NCBI GenBank assembly: GCA_030710605.1
Contig: CP092870.1
Coordinates: 89,529,993 to 89,593,992, forward strand
Source: Cordylochernes scorpioides
Taxonomy: Eukaryota; Arthropoda; Arachnida; Pseudoscorpiones; Chernetidae
Direction of reading: 5' to 3'
Length of the DNA: 64,000 nucleotides
The notes beneath the pieces were generated by a model. It saw nothing but the letters and a program-made list of their open reading frames with translations. It did no database searches and had not been told where the DNA came from. This document shows positions 53,454-63,364 of the stretch, piece after piece. Position numbers and translations under genes: made by a program. Positions within the stretch are counted from its first letter, which is position 1, and every line of letters starts with the position of its first letter.

Positions 53454-53596
53454 CTTCAGCCAGTGAGTCCTGGCCTTGTTTCGAGTGCAACGCCAAGTTT
53501 TCAACATCCTCGGAACTGCAGCTACACCTGAATAATCATGATAAGAACCGCACCAGACACCGTAGCCGTCCCTTTAAGGTCAAGAGAAGCAAAGAG
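53454..53596 (+). CDS. PRDM10: PRDM10-like exon 10, first C2H2 finger
   Basis: Acceptor GATGTTCCAG and donor GAG|GTAAGT; phase 1 in, 0 out. WPCFECNAKFSTSSELQLHL then NNHDKNRTRHRSRPFKVKRSKE. A C-x2-C-x12-H-x3-H finger right after the PR domain, as in PRDM10 (NWPCYECNRRF), followed by a basic stretch. Confidence 0.9.
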
Positions 53597-53687
53597 GTAA
53601 GTTGCTGCTCTCTCCGTCGTCCTCAGTGTATGTTGTTGTTTCTTATCCCCTTGGGCAAAGATTACATTTTCTTCTTTCTTATCTCAA

Positions 53688-53964
53688 AGCCATGATAATC
53701 ATGGTGGGTAGTTAGCGACTGCTTTTACTGTAAGCGCACCACATGTCTACACATGTGAAAAGCAGTTCGACTTTGTACTTACAAATGTGCCAGAGCCCCG
53801 TTTGGTTACTTGCACTCGCTGGTGGGGTTGGACTTTTGCAAGAATTCGGGGGCCATTGGAGCATTTTTTTTTTTTTTTAACAGAAAAAATGTCCAATGCG
53901 GGAATCGAACCCGGGTCATAGTGGTCGAAAACCAAACGGTTTAACCAGCCTTCCACGGACCCCC
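53688..53964 (-). mobile_element. SINE-A copy, 3' end lost
   Basis: CCATGATAATCATGGTGGG … CCTTCCACGGACCCCCCCC. A 35-bp SINE-C tail (53632-53665) and a LINE-2 tail piece precede it. Confidence 0.82.
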
Positions 53965-53965
53965 C

Positions 53966-54210
53966 CCAATGGCCTCTCCCAAAGGTCCTGTTTAATGCAT
54001 CTAATACAAGCCAAAATGTGTTCTGGAGCTACTGGTGCCAAGCTACATTTTGGGAAAGTGGGGTAGATTTTGTTGTAATTTTCTATCTTTTCAATGGCTT
54101 GTGATGGCCTGTTCTAAATCTTGTTGTTTGATGCTGTCTCTTTCTGAGGTTCAGAGCTCCTCCTAGGCCCACTCCACTGTACCAGCTGTGCTTAGGTGGG
54201 ACCCCTGTGT
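53966..54210 (-). mobile_element. LINE-1 3' region fragment
   Basis: GGCCTCTCCCAAAGGTCCTG … AGCTCCTCCTAGGCCCACTC, the reverse of the LINE-1 C-terminal coding region. No tail, so internally derived or truncated. Confidence 0.75.
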
Positions 54211-54390
54211 ATAGTACTACCTATATGACAAGAATTATACAGTAGAACTACCTCCAGGAGAGATGAAAGTTTACTGTAGTATACCCACCCCTATATGATG
54301 AGTAATGTAGAGAGATGTGTGTGTGTGTAGTAAAGAAATGTATATTAAATTCAATACCTTTTGTAGATATATTTTTAATTATATAGAACT

Positions 54391-54694
54391 GGGGGTCGGT
54401 GGAAGGCTGGTTAAATCGTTTGGTTTTCGACCACTACGACCCGGGGTTCGATTCCCGCATTGGACACTTTTTTCTGTTTAAAAAAAAAAATGCTCCAATG
54501 GCCCCCGATTCTTGCAAAAGTCCAACCCCAACAGCAAGTGCAAGTAACCAAACGGAGCTCTGGCACATTTGTAAGTCAAACTGATTTTCACATGTGTAGA
54601 CATGTGATGCGCTTACAGTAAAAGCAGTCGCTAACTACCCACCATGATTATCATGGCCTGTACCACGTGTACTAGGGATAAGCAAAAAAAAAAA
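54391..54694 (+). mobile_element. SINE-A copy
   Basis: GGGGGTCGGTGGAAGGCTGG … TGTACTAGGGATAAGC plus an A run. Complete. Confidence 0.86.
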
Positions 54695-54950
54695 TTATAT
54701 AGGAGCAAATATATTGTAGGAAACTTACAATTTATATCATGCTTATTGTACATATTGCTAGACACTACTTTCTTTTGCAAACAGTTCTTTTTTTTTCTCT
54801 CTTTCTTATTGTTAACATCATATGACTATTCTATTCATGGCCTGAATGTATAAACAAATGTAAAGGCATACATGTATGACAGCACAAGTGTCCCTAGGGG
54901 GACATAGCATTTTAAATTGAAATTTTAAAAATAGAGTTGTGTGTGTGAAG

Positions 54951-55025
54951 GCAGAGAAGTTAGCTGCCACTAGATGTAAGAGACGAAGGGAGAAAGCAGC
55001 ATTGAAGTCAAAGGCTGCTAAACAG
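54951..55025 (+). CDS. PRDM10: PRDM10-like exon 11, basic linker
   Basis: Acceptor TGTGTGTGTGAAG and donor CAG|GTAACT enclose 25 codons, phase 0 at both ends: AEKLAATRCKRRREKAALKS then KAAKQ. It joins the basic tail of exon 10 in frame. Human PRDM10 also has a Lys/Arg-rich linker here. The acceptor lacks the usual C/T before AG. Confidence 0.62.
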
Positions 55026-55054
55026 GTAACTTTCTTTACTTTTTTTTATTACAG

Positions 55055-55190
55055 TAGAACCTCCATGAGAGGACACTCGCGCTAAAAGACACCTCTCTAT
55101 AAAAGACAGTTTTCATTTGCAAAATTACCATTTTTATTATTTAGCAACTCTCCAGTAAGAGGACACCTCTTCATAAAGAACAATTTTTCT
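55055..55190. mobile_element. MITE-B, right end truncated
   Basis: ACAGTAGAACCTCCATGAGA … CCAGTAAGAGGACACCTC. Confidence 0.65.
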
Positions 55191-55385
55191 CACACTCTGA
55201 TATATTGCTCATTGTTTCAAGACTTGAACAAACCAATCAGTATGCAGTGTTTCTTTAGCTCAGAGAGTGCACATTGAACAACAAATTCTATATTATATAT
55301 AAGTTCAATATCTTTGTATTATAGGGTTTGGACCTTAATTCTTCTCTCTCTTATTCTGAAATGGTAAATTTAACTGCATGAGAAT

Positions 55386-55562
55386 ACAGTAAAACTTTGC
55401 TAAAAGAACCGGGGATATAGGAACCTTCCATTATAACAAGCCTGAAATAATCCCCATTTTTCTATTCTATAATACAGTAAACTATGGCTATAACAAACCA
55501 TGGCTATAGTGAACCATAGTTTCAGTACCTTTGGAGTTTGCTATAGAGGGGTTTCACTATAG
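55386..55562. mobile_element. MITE-A, complete
   Basis: ACAGTAAAACTTTGCTAAAA … GAGGGGTTTCACTATA. Confidence 0.7.
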
Positions 55563-55635
55563 TTTGATTCTTTTATTACATATTTTATACTTAATTCTTC
55601 AATTAAAAAAAACTCCCGACTATGAGATCTCTCTC

Positions 55636-56814
55636 AAATTGTTGTTGTTTCTTATCCCCTTGTGCAAAGATTACACAAATTCCGTGAGTAATCTCATGGA
55701 ATGGGATGTAGAGGTGCAGCTTTTGTTGATCATGGCACCATGATCCAGGCACACTTTGGTGAAAGTCTGACTTTGCCTGTAGTTTGAGGCTATTCCTAAC
55801 ATTGTTATTGTTGTTTCTTATCACCTTGTGCAAAGATTACACAAATTCCGTGAGTAATCTCATGGAATGGGATGTAGAGGTGCAACCTTTGTTGATCATG
55901 GCACCATGATCCAGGCACACTTTGGTTAAAGTCTGACTCTGCCTGTAATTTGAGGTCATTCCTAACAACAACAACAAAAACCTTTATTAAGACACTATTG
56001 TCTTACAAGGAGATTCCCCTGAAGGTTATATATGTACATGAGTGAGGAGGAAAAGCAATCCAGAGGAGAGGGGGAGCAATCAGCCGTTGTCTGTGGAGTT
56101 GAGCACCTCTTCTCTCATTTTATCAATCGCCTTGAAAAATTTAAAATATTTATAAACAAATGCTTTATCCAGCAGGAGAGCATTAAAGATTTTATATACA
56201 TGTTGTTCATTGTAGTGAGCTAGCTCCGAAATTTCGCGAATTTCCAGTCTCTTTTCATGTAGGAATGGGCAATGGAATAGATAGTGGACCAAATTGTCTT
56301 GGATGCCAACATTGCAGAAGTAACAATTTAAAGGGTCGCTGTTCCAAAATCCCGTGATATCCTCGCGGAAAAGTAGGCATAGAATCCTTTGACGGGCTAT
56401 AAATTGTTTAATTTTCAAAGGGAGGTTTGATAGTAAGTAGTCCTCCGTCATAAAGGAGCTACTTAGAAATTGGTAGTGAATAAAATGAGTTGAGCATTGT
56501 ATCTTAGCTAGGTCAAATTGGAGTAGCTGGTCCACTGTGGTTTGAATAATTCTAGGGATTTCTCCTCGCACAACCATATAATCTTCACAGTTCTTAAGAA
56601 AAACCCCTAGAGTCAATGATGCTATTCAAGTTTAGGTCATTCCTAACATTGTTGTTGTTGTTTCTTATCCCCTTGTGCAAAGATTACGCAAATTCCGTGA
56701 GTAATCTCATGGAATGGGATGTAGAGGTGCAGCTTTTGTTGATCATGGCACCATGATCCAGGCACACTTTGGTGAAAGTCTGACTCTGCCTGTAATTAAA
56801 GGCCATTCCTAACA
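55636..56814 (-). mobile_element. Three SINE-C 3' fragments in a row
   Basis: Units at about 55636-55801, 55802-55966 and 56648-56814 each start TTGTTGTTTCTTATCNCCTT and stop at the same internal point CATTCCTAAC. A LINE-5 copy separates the second and third. The repeated breakpoint suggests tandem duplication of one fragment. Confidence 0.78.
55967..56633 (-). pseudogene. LINE-5 C-terminal fragment
   Basis: On the minus strand 178 codons (56616-56080) include NLPLKIKQFIARQRILCLLF and CYFCNVGIQDNLVHYLFHC, a zf-RVT knuckle. The tail is AGACAATAGTGTCTTAATAA, AGG, then TTG repeats. The target duplication AGGTCATTCCTAAC is at 55953-55966 and 56634-56647. A different LINE family from the others. 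Confidence 0.85.
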
Positions 56815-57060
56815 TTGTTATTGTTGTTTCTTATCCCCTTATGTAAAGCTTACATGAATTCCATCAGTTCATGCTCCTCAAGCTGTTTTATGATAAGCAG
56901 CAGCCTCTCCCAAAGGTCCGGTTTAGTGCATCTAATACAAGTCAAGATGTGTTCTGAGGTGCAGGTGCCAAGCTACATTTTGGGCAAGTGGGGTAGATTT
57001 TGTTATTATTTTCTATCTTTTCAATGGCTTGAGATGGCCTGTTCTAAAATCTTGTTATTG
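56815..57060 (-). mobile_element. LINE-1 3' end fragment
   Basis: TTGTTGTTTCTTATCCCCTT … GATGGCCTGTTCTAAAATC. Confidence 0.82.
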
Positions 57061-57207
57061 TTGGTGTTTAATTCTTCTTGAAATAACCTCTCACGATTCT
57101 CTAGGATCTCTCTTTAATTGTATCCAGTTGTAATATAGACACCTCTCAATGAATTGTTTCCACTCACCAGACTTTCTAGGACTGAGGTGTTGGCTGGTGG
57201 TGCTCAG

Positions 57208-57467
57208 AAAGAGAAAGAGTCCGTAAAGGAACCAGAGATAGTGGAGTCCCAGAAGAATTCCTCCAAGAAATCATCCCCATCTCCCTCCACCAAAAAATCA
57301 GCCCCATCCTCCTCCTCCAAGAAGACTCTCCACACTTGCTCCACCTGTCACAAGAGCTTTCCAAGGATGTACAGCCTACAGAGGCACATGATGCTCCATT
57401 CTAACGAGAGGAAGTATCTCTGTCCCATCTGTCATCTTTCCTTCAGCCAAGTTTACAATCGCAACAG
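57208..57467 (+). CDS. PRDM10: PRDM10-like exon 12, C2H2 fingers
   Basis: Phase 0 in (acceptor GTGGTGCTCAG; the upstream ACCAG and TCTAG acceptors give the wrong phase), 2 out (donor AACAG|GTACAA). A Lys/Ser-rich stretch precedes CSTCHKSFPRMYSLQRHMML, then H, then the start of a second finger CPICHLSFSQVYNRNR. That finger is completed by exon 13. The acceptor has a poor pyrimidine tract, so the exon start is less sure than its end. Confidence 0.8.
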
Positions 57468-57599
57468 GTACAACTCTTTTAATCTCTATTCATAATCATT
57501 GAGAGAAAATATTTTGTGATTTTTAAACAACTCTTTAATGTCAACAGTCTTTATTATCTCCTCTTCTTTTCTTTTATTCCTGTCTTTTTGTCTTCTTTC

Positions 57600-57960
57600 T
57601 TTTCTGCATGATTTAGCGTATTGCAAATTTTGCCTCAACTACTACCCAATTTTCAAATCGACCTCTAGGATCAGCCTTTTTGGTCATTGAGGTACAGCCT
57701 GTATAATTGCTGACAAGAGCCAACAGCCTTAAATACCTATATGGTTGGTTGACTCTTTTTTTCTTGATTTATCAAACAAAGTGGTTGACCAAAACATATC
57801 ATGGAATAAATCTTTAACGTTTAGTTGATATTTGTTTTGCTAGATGGCACTCTTTTCCTCTAAAATATTTATTTGAGCAGCCAAGATATGCCATTTATCT
57901 CCTTTGTTTGTTGTTTCACCCCGCAGAGATGTCTCTGCTGATGAAATCTCTCCTGGCTTG
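57600..57960. repeat. Degraded relative of the 45236 palindrome
   Basis: TTTTTGGTCATTGAGGTACAG … GCTGACAAGAGCCAACAGCC … TTCTTGATTTATCAAACAAA … GTTTAGTTGATATTTG. Matches one arm of 45400-45760 in outline, and 59735-59850. Confidence 0.5.
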
Positions 57961-57978
57961 AAATAGCAGGTGCTGCAT

Positions 57979-58304
57979 CATCTTCTTCTTTCTTATCTCC
58001 ACTCAATCATTCATGACTAGGTGAAGTAGAATGCGTCTGCCTTTGTCATTAAGACTGGGAGCACTACTCAATGGCAGGCCGACTTAGCTCCAAAAGAAAT
58101 GGCCACCTCTGACATGAGGAACAGATGCCATGTGCAGCTGCTCCTAACATGGAGTACAAACGCTGCTCATCCTGTATCCTTGGATTAGGAGCCCTTACAG
58201 GGTACTATCAGCCGGGCCAACTGAGCTAAAGTTTTTTACCAAGCTTGTTACTGCTCCCCCTCCTTCTTTTTTATCCGGGCTTGGGATCGGCAAAGGCGGA
58301 GTTA
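57979..58304 (-). mobile_element. SINE-B copy
   Basis: CTTCTTCTTTCTTATCTCC … TGGGATCGGCAAAGGCGGAG. CTGCATCAT occurs at both ends. Confidence 0.84.
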
Positions 58305-58484
58305 CTGCATCATTATTATGTAATGTGTCATCTGGGAGTTTGGCCAACCTGGAAAGCAGCCATTTCACCCTGTTCTTCTCTTGTTGTTTCTTATCCTCTT
58401 GTGTGAAGATTACACAAATTCCATTCCCTAGTTTTATGTTGTTGTTGTTTCTAACCCCCTTGTGCAAAAACTGCTTTTGAAAAC

Positions 58485-58586
58485 TGCTTTGCTTACAGTT
58501 AAAGCAGTCACCTTCCTCTGCCTATCATGATTATCATGGCCTGTACTACGTCTACTAGGGATAGATATATAAGCAAAAAAAAAACA
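58485..58586 (+). mobile_element. SINE-A 3' fragment
   Basis: GCTTACAGTTAAAGCAGTCA … CTACTAGGGATAG … AAGC plus an A run. Confidence 0.65.
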
Positions 58587-58702
58587 TGTATTCCATGAGT
58601 TAAACTGTAGTTTTATGGTTGAAACGTTGAGTTTTTATTGAAGAGGAATTTTGAATGCAGGCTATATCATGTTATTTCTCAGGCTGAGGTGCTGTGATGT
58701 AG

Positions 58703-58892
58703 GCATATCCTCACCCACAAACAGAAGGATGCCAAAGCCGCCGTCCAGCTGAAGAGTGAAGCGATGGAGTGTCTATCGTGTCAGCTGGAGTTCCCCTCCG
58801 CTCAACTCCTCACACTCCACCAGAGGTGCCACACTGGCACACCACAGGAACCCTCTGTGGAGGAGCTGTGTAGATGTCCTCTTTGTGATATG
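58703..58892 (+). CDS. PRDM10: PRDM10-like exon 13, fingers, GC donor
   Basis: Acceptor GTGATGTAG, phase 2 in, 0 out. It completes the finger begun in exon 12 (HILTHK), then CLSCQLEFPSAQLLTLHQRC then H, then CPLCDM. The donor is ATG|GCAAGT, a GC donor. Joining to exon 14 gives CPLCDM-EFQTGQALGDHVKIH with exact C-x2-C-x12-H-x3-H spacing. Using the next GT (GCAA|GTG) would break the frame. Confidence 0.87.
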
Positions 58893-58911
58893 GCAAGTGT
58901 TTTTTTATAAC

Positions 58912-59198
58912 TTTCTTCTTTTTCATTAAAACAATAGGTGTAATTCACAAGGTTTCTTCTTTTTCATTAAAACAATAGGTGTAATTCACAAGGTTTCTTC
59001 TTTTTCATTAAAACAATAGGTTTAATTCACAAGGTTTCTTCTTTTCATTAAAACAATAGGTTTAATTCACAAGGTTTCTTCTTTTTCATTAAAACAATAG
59101 GTTTAATTCACAAGGTTACTTCTTTTTCATTAAAACAATAGATGTAATTCACAAGGTTAATTCTTTTTCATTAAAACAATAGATGTAATTCACAAGGT
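58912..59198. repeat. 41-bp tandem repeat, 7 copies
   Basis: Unit TTTCTTCTTTTTCATTAAAA then CAATAGGTGTAATTCACAAGG, from 20 bp after the exon 13 donor. The last unit runs into a foldback. Confidence 0.93.
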
Positions 59199-59995
59199 AA
59201 TAAGACCAAATCCAAATAAATACATAGTGTTTGACGTATCGGTAACATCATTTAAACTGACTAATAATACTTATAAATGACTGTGGCGTATAATTATAAA
59301 GCTATACAACCAGTTTAACCGCATAAGTTTCTTTTTATTTATTATTAGTCAGTTTAAATATTAGTTACGAACGGAGAAATATGTCCAGGATAGCCTAGTG
59401 GACATGGCACCTGCCCGGTAAGCAGAAGGTTGTGGGTTCGATTCCCGCTCCTGGACCCTTTTATTTTTCCGTTCGCCATTACTCTTCATATTTTTCACCC
59501 TCCATACGTCATCCATTCATATATAGACCATCACTCTTCATATATTCAACCTTTTCATACGTCATCCAAAAGTTTAAAATATTAAATTATTTCTCTTTGA
59601 AATTAAAAATGATTTTTCATAAATAAAAAAAAAAAAAAAAAAGAAACTTATGCGGTTAAACTGGTTGTATAGCTTGATAACATCATTGTTACCATCTTCA
59701 GACAAAAGTACTGAATGAGAAATTTTACCACTGCCTTTTTGGTCATTGAGGTACAACCTGTATAATTGCTGACGAGGGTCCAATATGCATATGTGTTTGG
59801 TCGACTTTTTTTATTCTTGATTTATCAAACAAAGTGGTTGACCAAAACTGTGGTAAAATTTCTCATTCAGTACTTTTTGTCTGAAAATGATAACAATGCT
59901 GTTACCGAAACGTCAAACACTATTTATTTATTTGGATATGGTCTTATTACTTTGTGTTTATAATCTATATAATCCAAATTGTGCCTTATCAATAG
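59195..59995. repeat. HHR foldback with nested SINE-D and palindrome fragment
   Basis: Left arm AAGACCAAATCCAAATAAAT … TATCGGTAACATCA; right arm ACCGAAACGTCAAACACTAT … TAATCCAAATTGTGCC. Inside are SINE-D (59383-59640), an inverted TATACAACCAGTTTAACCGC pair (59303 and 59648), and a piece related to 57600 (59735-59850). Confidence 0.65.
59383..59640 (+). mobile_element. SINE-D, tRNA-Thr-like head
   Basis: Bases 59383-59455 (73 nt) fold as a tRNA. The acceptor GTCCAGG pairs with CCTGGAC, box A is TAGCCTAGTGG, the anticodon loop CCGGTAA has anticodon GGT, and the T arm is GTGGG-TTCGATT-CCCGC. An AT-rich body and A run (59624-59642) follow. Confidence 0.75.
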
Positions 59996-60078
59996 GCTCA
60001 ATTGTTTATTCTCCTCTCTGTCTGTGTGGGTTGATGTAGTTAGCTGTTTGGACAAATGTCACACCCATTTCAATAATG

Positions 60079-60448
60079 TCTTCTTCTTTCTTATCTCCAC
60101 TCAATCATATTAGGATATCAAGTTGTGACCCTTGATGGTGTCTGTTTGACAACCATCATGACTGGGTGAAGTAGAATGCATCTGCCTTTGTCATTAAGAC
60201 AGGAAGCAACACTCAGTGGAAGGCCGACTTAGCTCTAAAAGAAATGGCCGCCTCTGACATGAGGAACAGACGCCATGTGCAGCTGCTCCTAATATGGAGT
60301 ACAAACGCTGCTCATCCTGTATCCCTGGATTAGGAGCCCCTCCAGGGTACTATCAGCCGGGCCAGCTGAACCCAGGTTTTTAGCGAGCTTGTTACTGCTC
60401 CCCCTCCTCCTTTTTCATCCGAGCTTGGGACCGGCAAAAGCAGAGTTA
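60079..60448 (-). mobile_element. SINE-B, full length
   Basis: CTTCTTCTTTCTTATCTCC … GACCGGCAAAAGCAGAGTTA. TAATGT/TAATGT lies at the edges. Confidence 0.85.
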
Positions 60449-60591
60449 ATAATGTAATGAGACAGAGGTGGGGAAATAGGTCTTAGAAGGTTTATTGAGT
60501 AAGTCATCATGGGCCATAATCCAATGCTGGGTCCTGTCCAGAAAAGTCTTCAGTTCTTGAGTCCCATTGGACTGGTTGTAGGAGGTGTTAC

Positions 60592-61197
60592 ACTAGAACT
60601 TCCATGAGAGGACATTCACTCTATAGGACACCCTTCTACAAAGAAAAAAATGGTCCAATGGTCCCTGATTCTTGCAAAAGTCCAACCCCACCAGCGAGTG
60701 CAAGTAACTAAACAGGGCTCTGGCACATTTGTAAATGCAAAGTCGAACTGCTTTTCACATGTGTATACATTTGGTGCACTTACAGTAAAAGCAGTCGCCT
60801 ACTTCTTCCCACCATGATTACATGATTATCATGTAGGGTCGGTGGAAGGCTGGTTAAACCGTTTGGTTTTCGACCACTACGACCCGGGTTCGATTCCCGC
60901 ATTGGACACTTTTTTCTGTTTAAAAAAAAAAAAATGCTCCAATGGTCCCCAATTCTTGCAAAAGTCCAACCCCACCAGCAAGTGCAAGTAACTAAACGGG
61001 GCTTTGGCACATTTGTAAGTGCAAAGTCGAAGTGTTTTCACATGCGTAGACATGTGGTGCGCTTACAGTAAAAGCAGTCGCTAACTACCCACCATGATTA
61101 TCATGGCCTGTACCACGTGTACTAGGGATAAGCAAAAAAAAAAATCTACAAAGGACACATTGGCTCTGCAATTAGGTGTCCTTTAGGTTCTACTGTA
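60592..61197. mobile_element. MITE-B filled with two SINE-A copies
   Basis: MITE-B ends at 60592 (ACTAGAACTTCCATGAGAGG) and 61197 (AGGTTCTACTGTA). Inside: a headless SINE-A (60645-60835) and a complete one (60835-61144, +). Confidence 0.75.
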
Positions 61198-61335
61198 TTG
61201 CTGTAGCTTGACATTTCATATCATTTTCCATCAAGGCGTATTCTGATTAAGGGATAAAAGATGTGGTCTTGTCACCTTTTGATTCTGACCTGGAGTAATA
61301 TATGTAATGATAGTGATGAACTTGTGGGTTTGCAG

Positions 61336-61556
61336 GAGTTCCAGACGGGCCAGGCTCTAGGAGACCACGTCAAGATCCACGCCAGCCCCTGGACCTCCAA
61401 GTGTAGCGTGTGCAACAAGCAATTCACAACAGACGAGAGACTTCTCCAGCATCTCGCCCTCCACTCCGGGGACAGGGAGAAACTCTTCAACTGCACAATC
61501 TGCTGTGAGAAGTTCACCACCTCCCAGAACCTCAGTTTACATCTCAGGGCACACAT
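61336..61556 (+). CDS. PRDM10: PRDM10-like exon 14, C2H2 fingers
   Basis: Acceptor GGGTTTGCAG and donor ACAT|GTAAGA; phase 0 in, 2 out. The end of the finger from exon 13 (HVKIH), then CSVCNKQFTTDERLLQHLAL, H, then CTICCEKFTTSQNLSLHLRA, H. If no splice occurred, a stop codon would follow at 61558, but the donor is good and the family has further fingers. Remaining exons lie outside the window. Confidence 0.87.
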
Positions 61557-61605
61557 GTAAGATTCCTATATTTGGACTATTGCAAAACTTACACCTACTC
61601 ATAGA

Positions 61606-62060
61606 CACATACAGTTACGAGCGTCATGCCTTCTTCATCTCTGTCACCGTTTGCTTTTTTTTTGGGAATGGCGCTCTCCTATTGGTTCGCTACGATGGCG
61701 CCGCCACTGCGCGAGACACCTTGCCCCCCCCTACTCACTTTTTGGTTTTTGTAACTATTGTGTTGGAGTGGGTCGCTCCTTAAATAAATGCATATATTAG
61801 TTAATTACTAAATGGAATCCTCTCTTTCTTTTTCCCAGTAAGAGACGCCTACGGAAGCCAACAGTACATAGACAGATAAAGCACATAGGCTATAGTTATT
61901 AACTAATATATGCATTTATTAAAGGCGCCAATTTATAATTGTAACAAATAGTATTTGAATAAAAACATTCAATCTGGTAAAACACGGGCGTTAATGATCC
62001 AACAGGTCCACGTGTCTAAATTAAAACACGGGCGTTGCCCGGGTCATTCGGCTAGTAGAC
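61606..62060. repeat. Unclassified repeat E, copy 2
   Basis: Matches 30084-30515 from TACAGTTACGAGCGTCATG to GGGCGTTGCCCGGGTCATTC then GGCTAGTA, with an extra duplication near the end (AAACACGGGCGTTAATGATC). Confidence 0.75.
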
Positions 62061-62156
62061 ACATAATGAGAGCAAATGGATTTGAAAAGATATTGATGTT
62101 TAGAAAAAACACAAGGTAATAAAGACCAAATCCAAATATTTTTATTATTATTATTA

Positions 62157-62692
62157 TTTTTTTTTTTTTTGCTTATCCCAAGTACACGTGGTACAGGCCA
62201 TGATAATCATGGTGGGTAGTTAGCGACTGCTTTTACTGTAAGCGCACCACATGTCTACACATGTGAAAAGCAGTTCGACTTTGCACTTACTAATGCCAGA
62301 GCCCCTTTTGGTTACTTGCACTCGCTGGTGGGGTTGGACTTTTGCAAGAATCGGGGGCCATTGGAGCATTTTTTTTCTTTAAACATTATTATTATTATAC
62401 CTAGTACATGTGGTACAGGCCATGATAATCATGGTGAGTAGAAGTTGGCAACTGCTTTTACTGTAAGTGCACCACATGTCTATACATGTGAAAAGCAGTT
62501 TGACTTTTGCACTTACAAATGTGCCAGAGCCCTGTTTTGGTTACTTGAACTCGCTGGAGGGGTTGGACTTTTGAAAGAATCGGGGGTCTTTGGAACATTT
62601 TTTATCAGAAAAAAAGTGCCCAATATGAGATTTGATCCCGGGTCGTAGCGGTCGAAAGCCAACGGTTTAAACCATCCTTCTATCAACCCCCT
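62157..62692 (-). mobile_element. Two SINE-A copies
   Basis: 62157-62383 (head lost) and 62399-62692 (complete, ending CCTTCTATCAACCCCC). Both reverse, about 15 bp apart. The first inserted into a foldback arm (AAAGACCAAATCCAAAT at 62124). Confidence 0.8.
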
Positions 62693-62754
62693 ATCTAAGA
62701 CACATATGAGAACAAATGAATTCAAAAAGATATTTATGTTGGGGAAAAAAACAC

Positions 62755-62885
62755 AAGGCGTAATAAGACCAAATCCAAATAAATAAATAGTGTGTGACAT
62801 TTCAGTAACAACGCTGTTACTGAAAAATCACACACTATTCATTTATTTGGATTTGATCTTATTGCCTTATGTTTATAATCAACTA
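62755..62885. repeat. HHR foldback copy
   Basis: TAAGACCAAATCCAAATAAA … TTTCAGTAACAACGCTG and TTACTGAAAAATCACACAC … GATCTTATTGCC. Continues at about 63235 with AATCCAAATTGTGTCTTATC after repeat F. Confidence 0.65.
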
Positions 62886-63234
62886 GACGGGTGACCCGGG
62901 CTTCGCCCCGGGATTGACCCGTGTGCATATCTACCCGAGTGATATATATTTAGATAAGATTTTTTAAAATAATTGTTTGTTATTAGCATTATCTATTTGT
63001 TTGCATCAGCATAATTTAATTTAATCTTTGATAGAGGGCACTGTTCGTGAGCTAATTTGAATATATAGTTTTAATAATTGATTTATATATATTTTTTTAA
63101 AATAGCCTATCGTCTTCCCCGTATTTTTTTTACCTATGTATGGAAATTTTGGTTTGAATTAGTGAACTACTGCGAATTTGTATACCAGACATACAAACAT
63201 ACAAACATTGATTTATATATATATTAATCAATAA
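62882..63234. repeat. Unclassified repeat F
   Basis: Starts CTAGACGGGTGACCCGGGC then TTCGCCCCGGG (hairpin), is AT-rich, and ends in ACATACAAACATACAAAC then TGATTTATATATATA. It splits the foldback at 62755. Its start resembles the end of repeat E read in reverse. Confidence 0.6.
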
Positions 63235-63364
63235 TCCAAATTGTGTCTTATCAATGTTTAGGAAAAATTTGAAGGAAAAGAGCAAAGATCTATAAATGAG
63301 CTAGCTATAATGGGTTAAGAAAATTTCTGCAAGGGATGGTCACTAACAAATCAAATTAGAGAAT

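Larger units (their letters stand above)
25430..61556 (+). other. PRDM10: PRDM10-like gene, 14 exons seen (partial)
   Basis: Together the 14 exons give about 824 codons: a low-complexity N-terminal region (exons 1-6), the PR/SET region (7-9), a C2H2 finger right after it (10), a basic linker (11) and further C2H2 fingers (12-14). This order matches PRDM10, a nuclear transcription regulator. Phases are 0/0, 0/0, 0/0, 0/0, 0/1, 1/1, then 0/1, 1/0, 0/1, 1/0, 0/0, 0/2, 2/0, 0/2. Only exon 6 to 7 disagrees. The 3' end lies beyond the window; the 5' end is uncertain. Confidence 0.85.

Noticed and set aside
53414-53695. Exon 10 read through as a 93-codon gene
   Set aside because: Strong splice sites at 53453 and 53597 and a finger domain show it is an internal exon; the remainder reads into a SINE-C tail.
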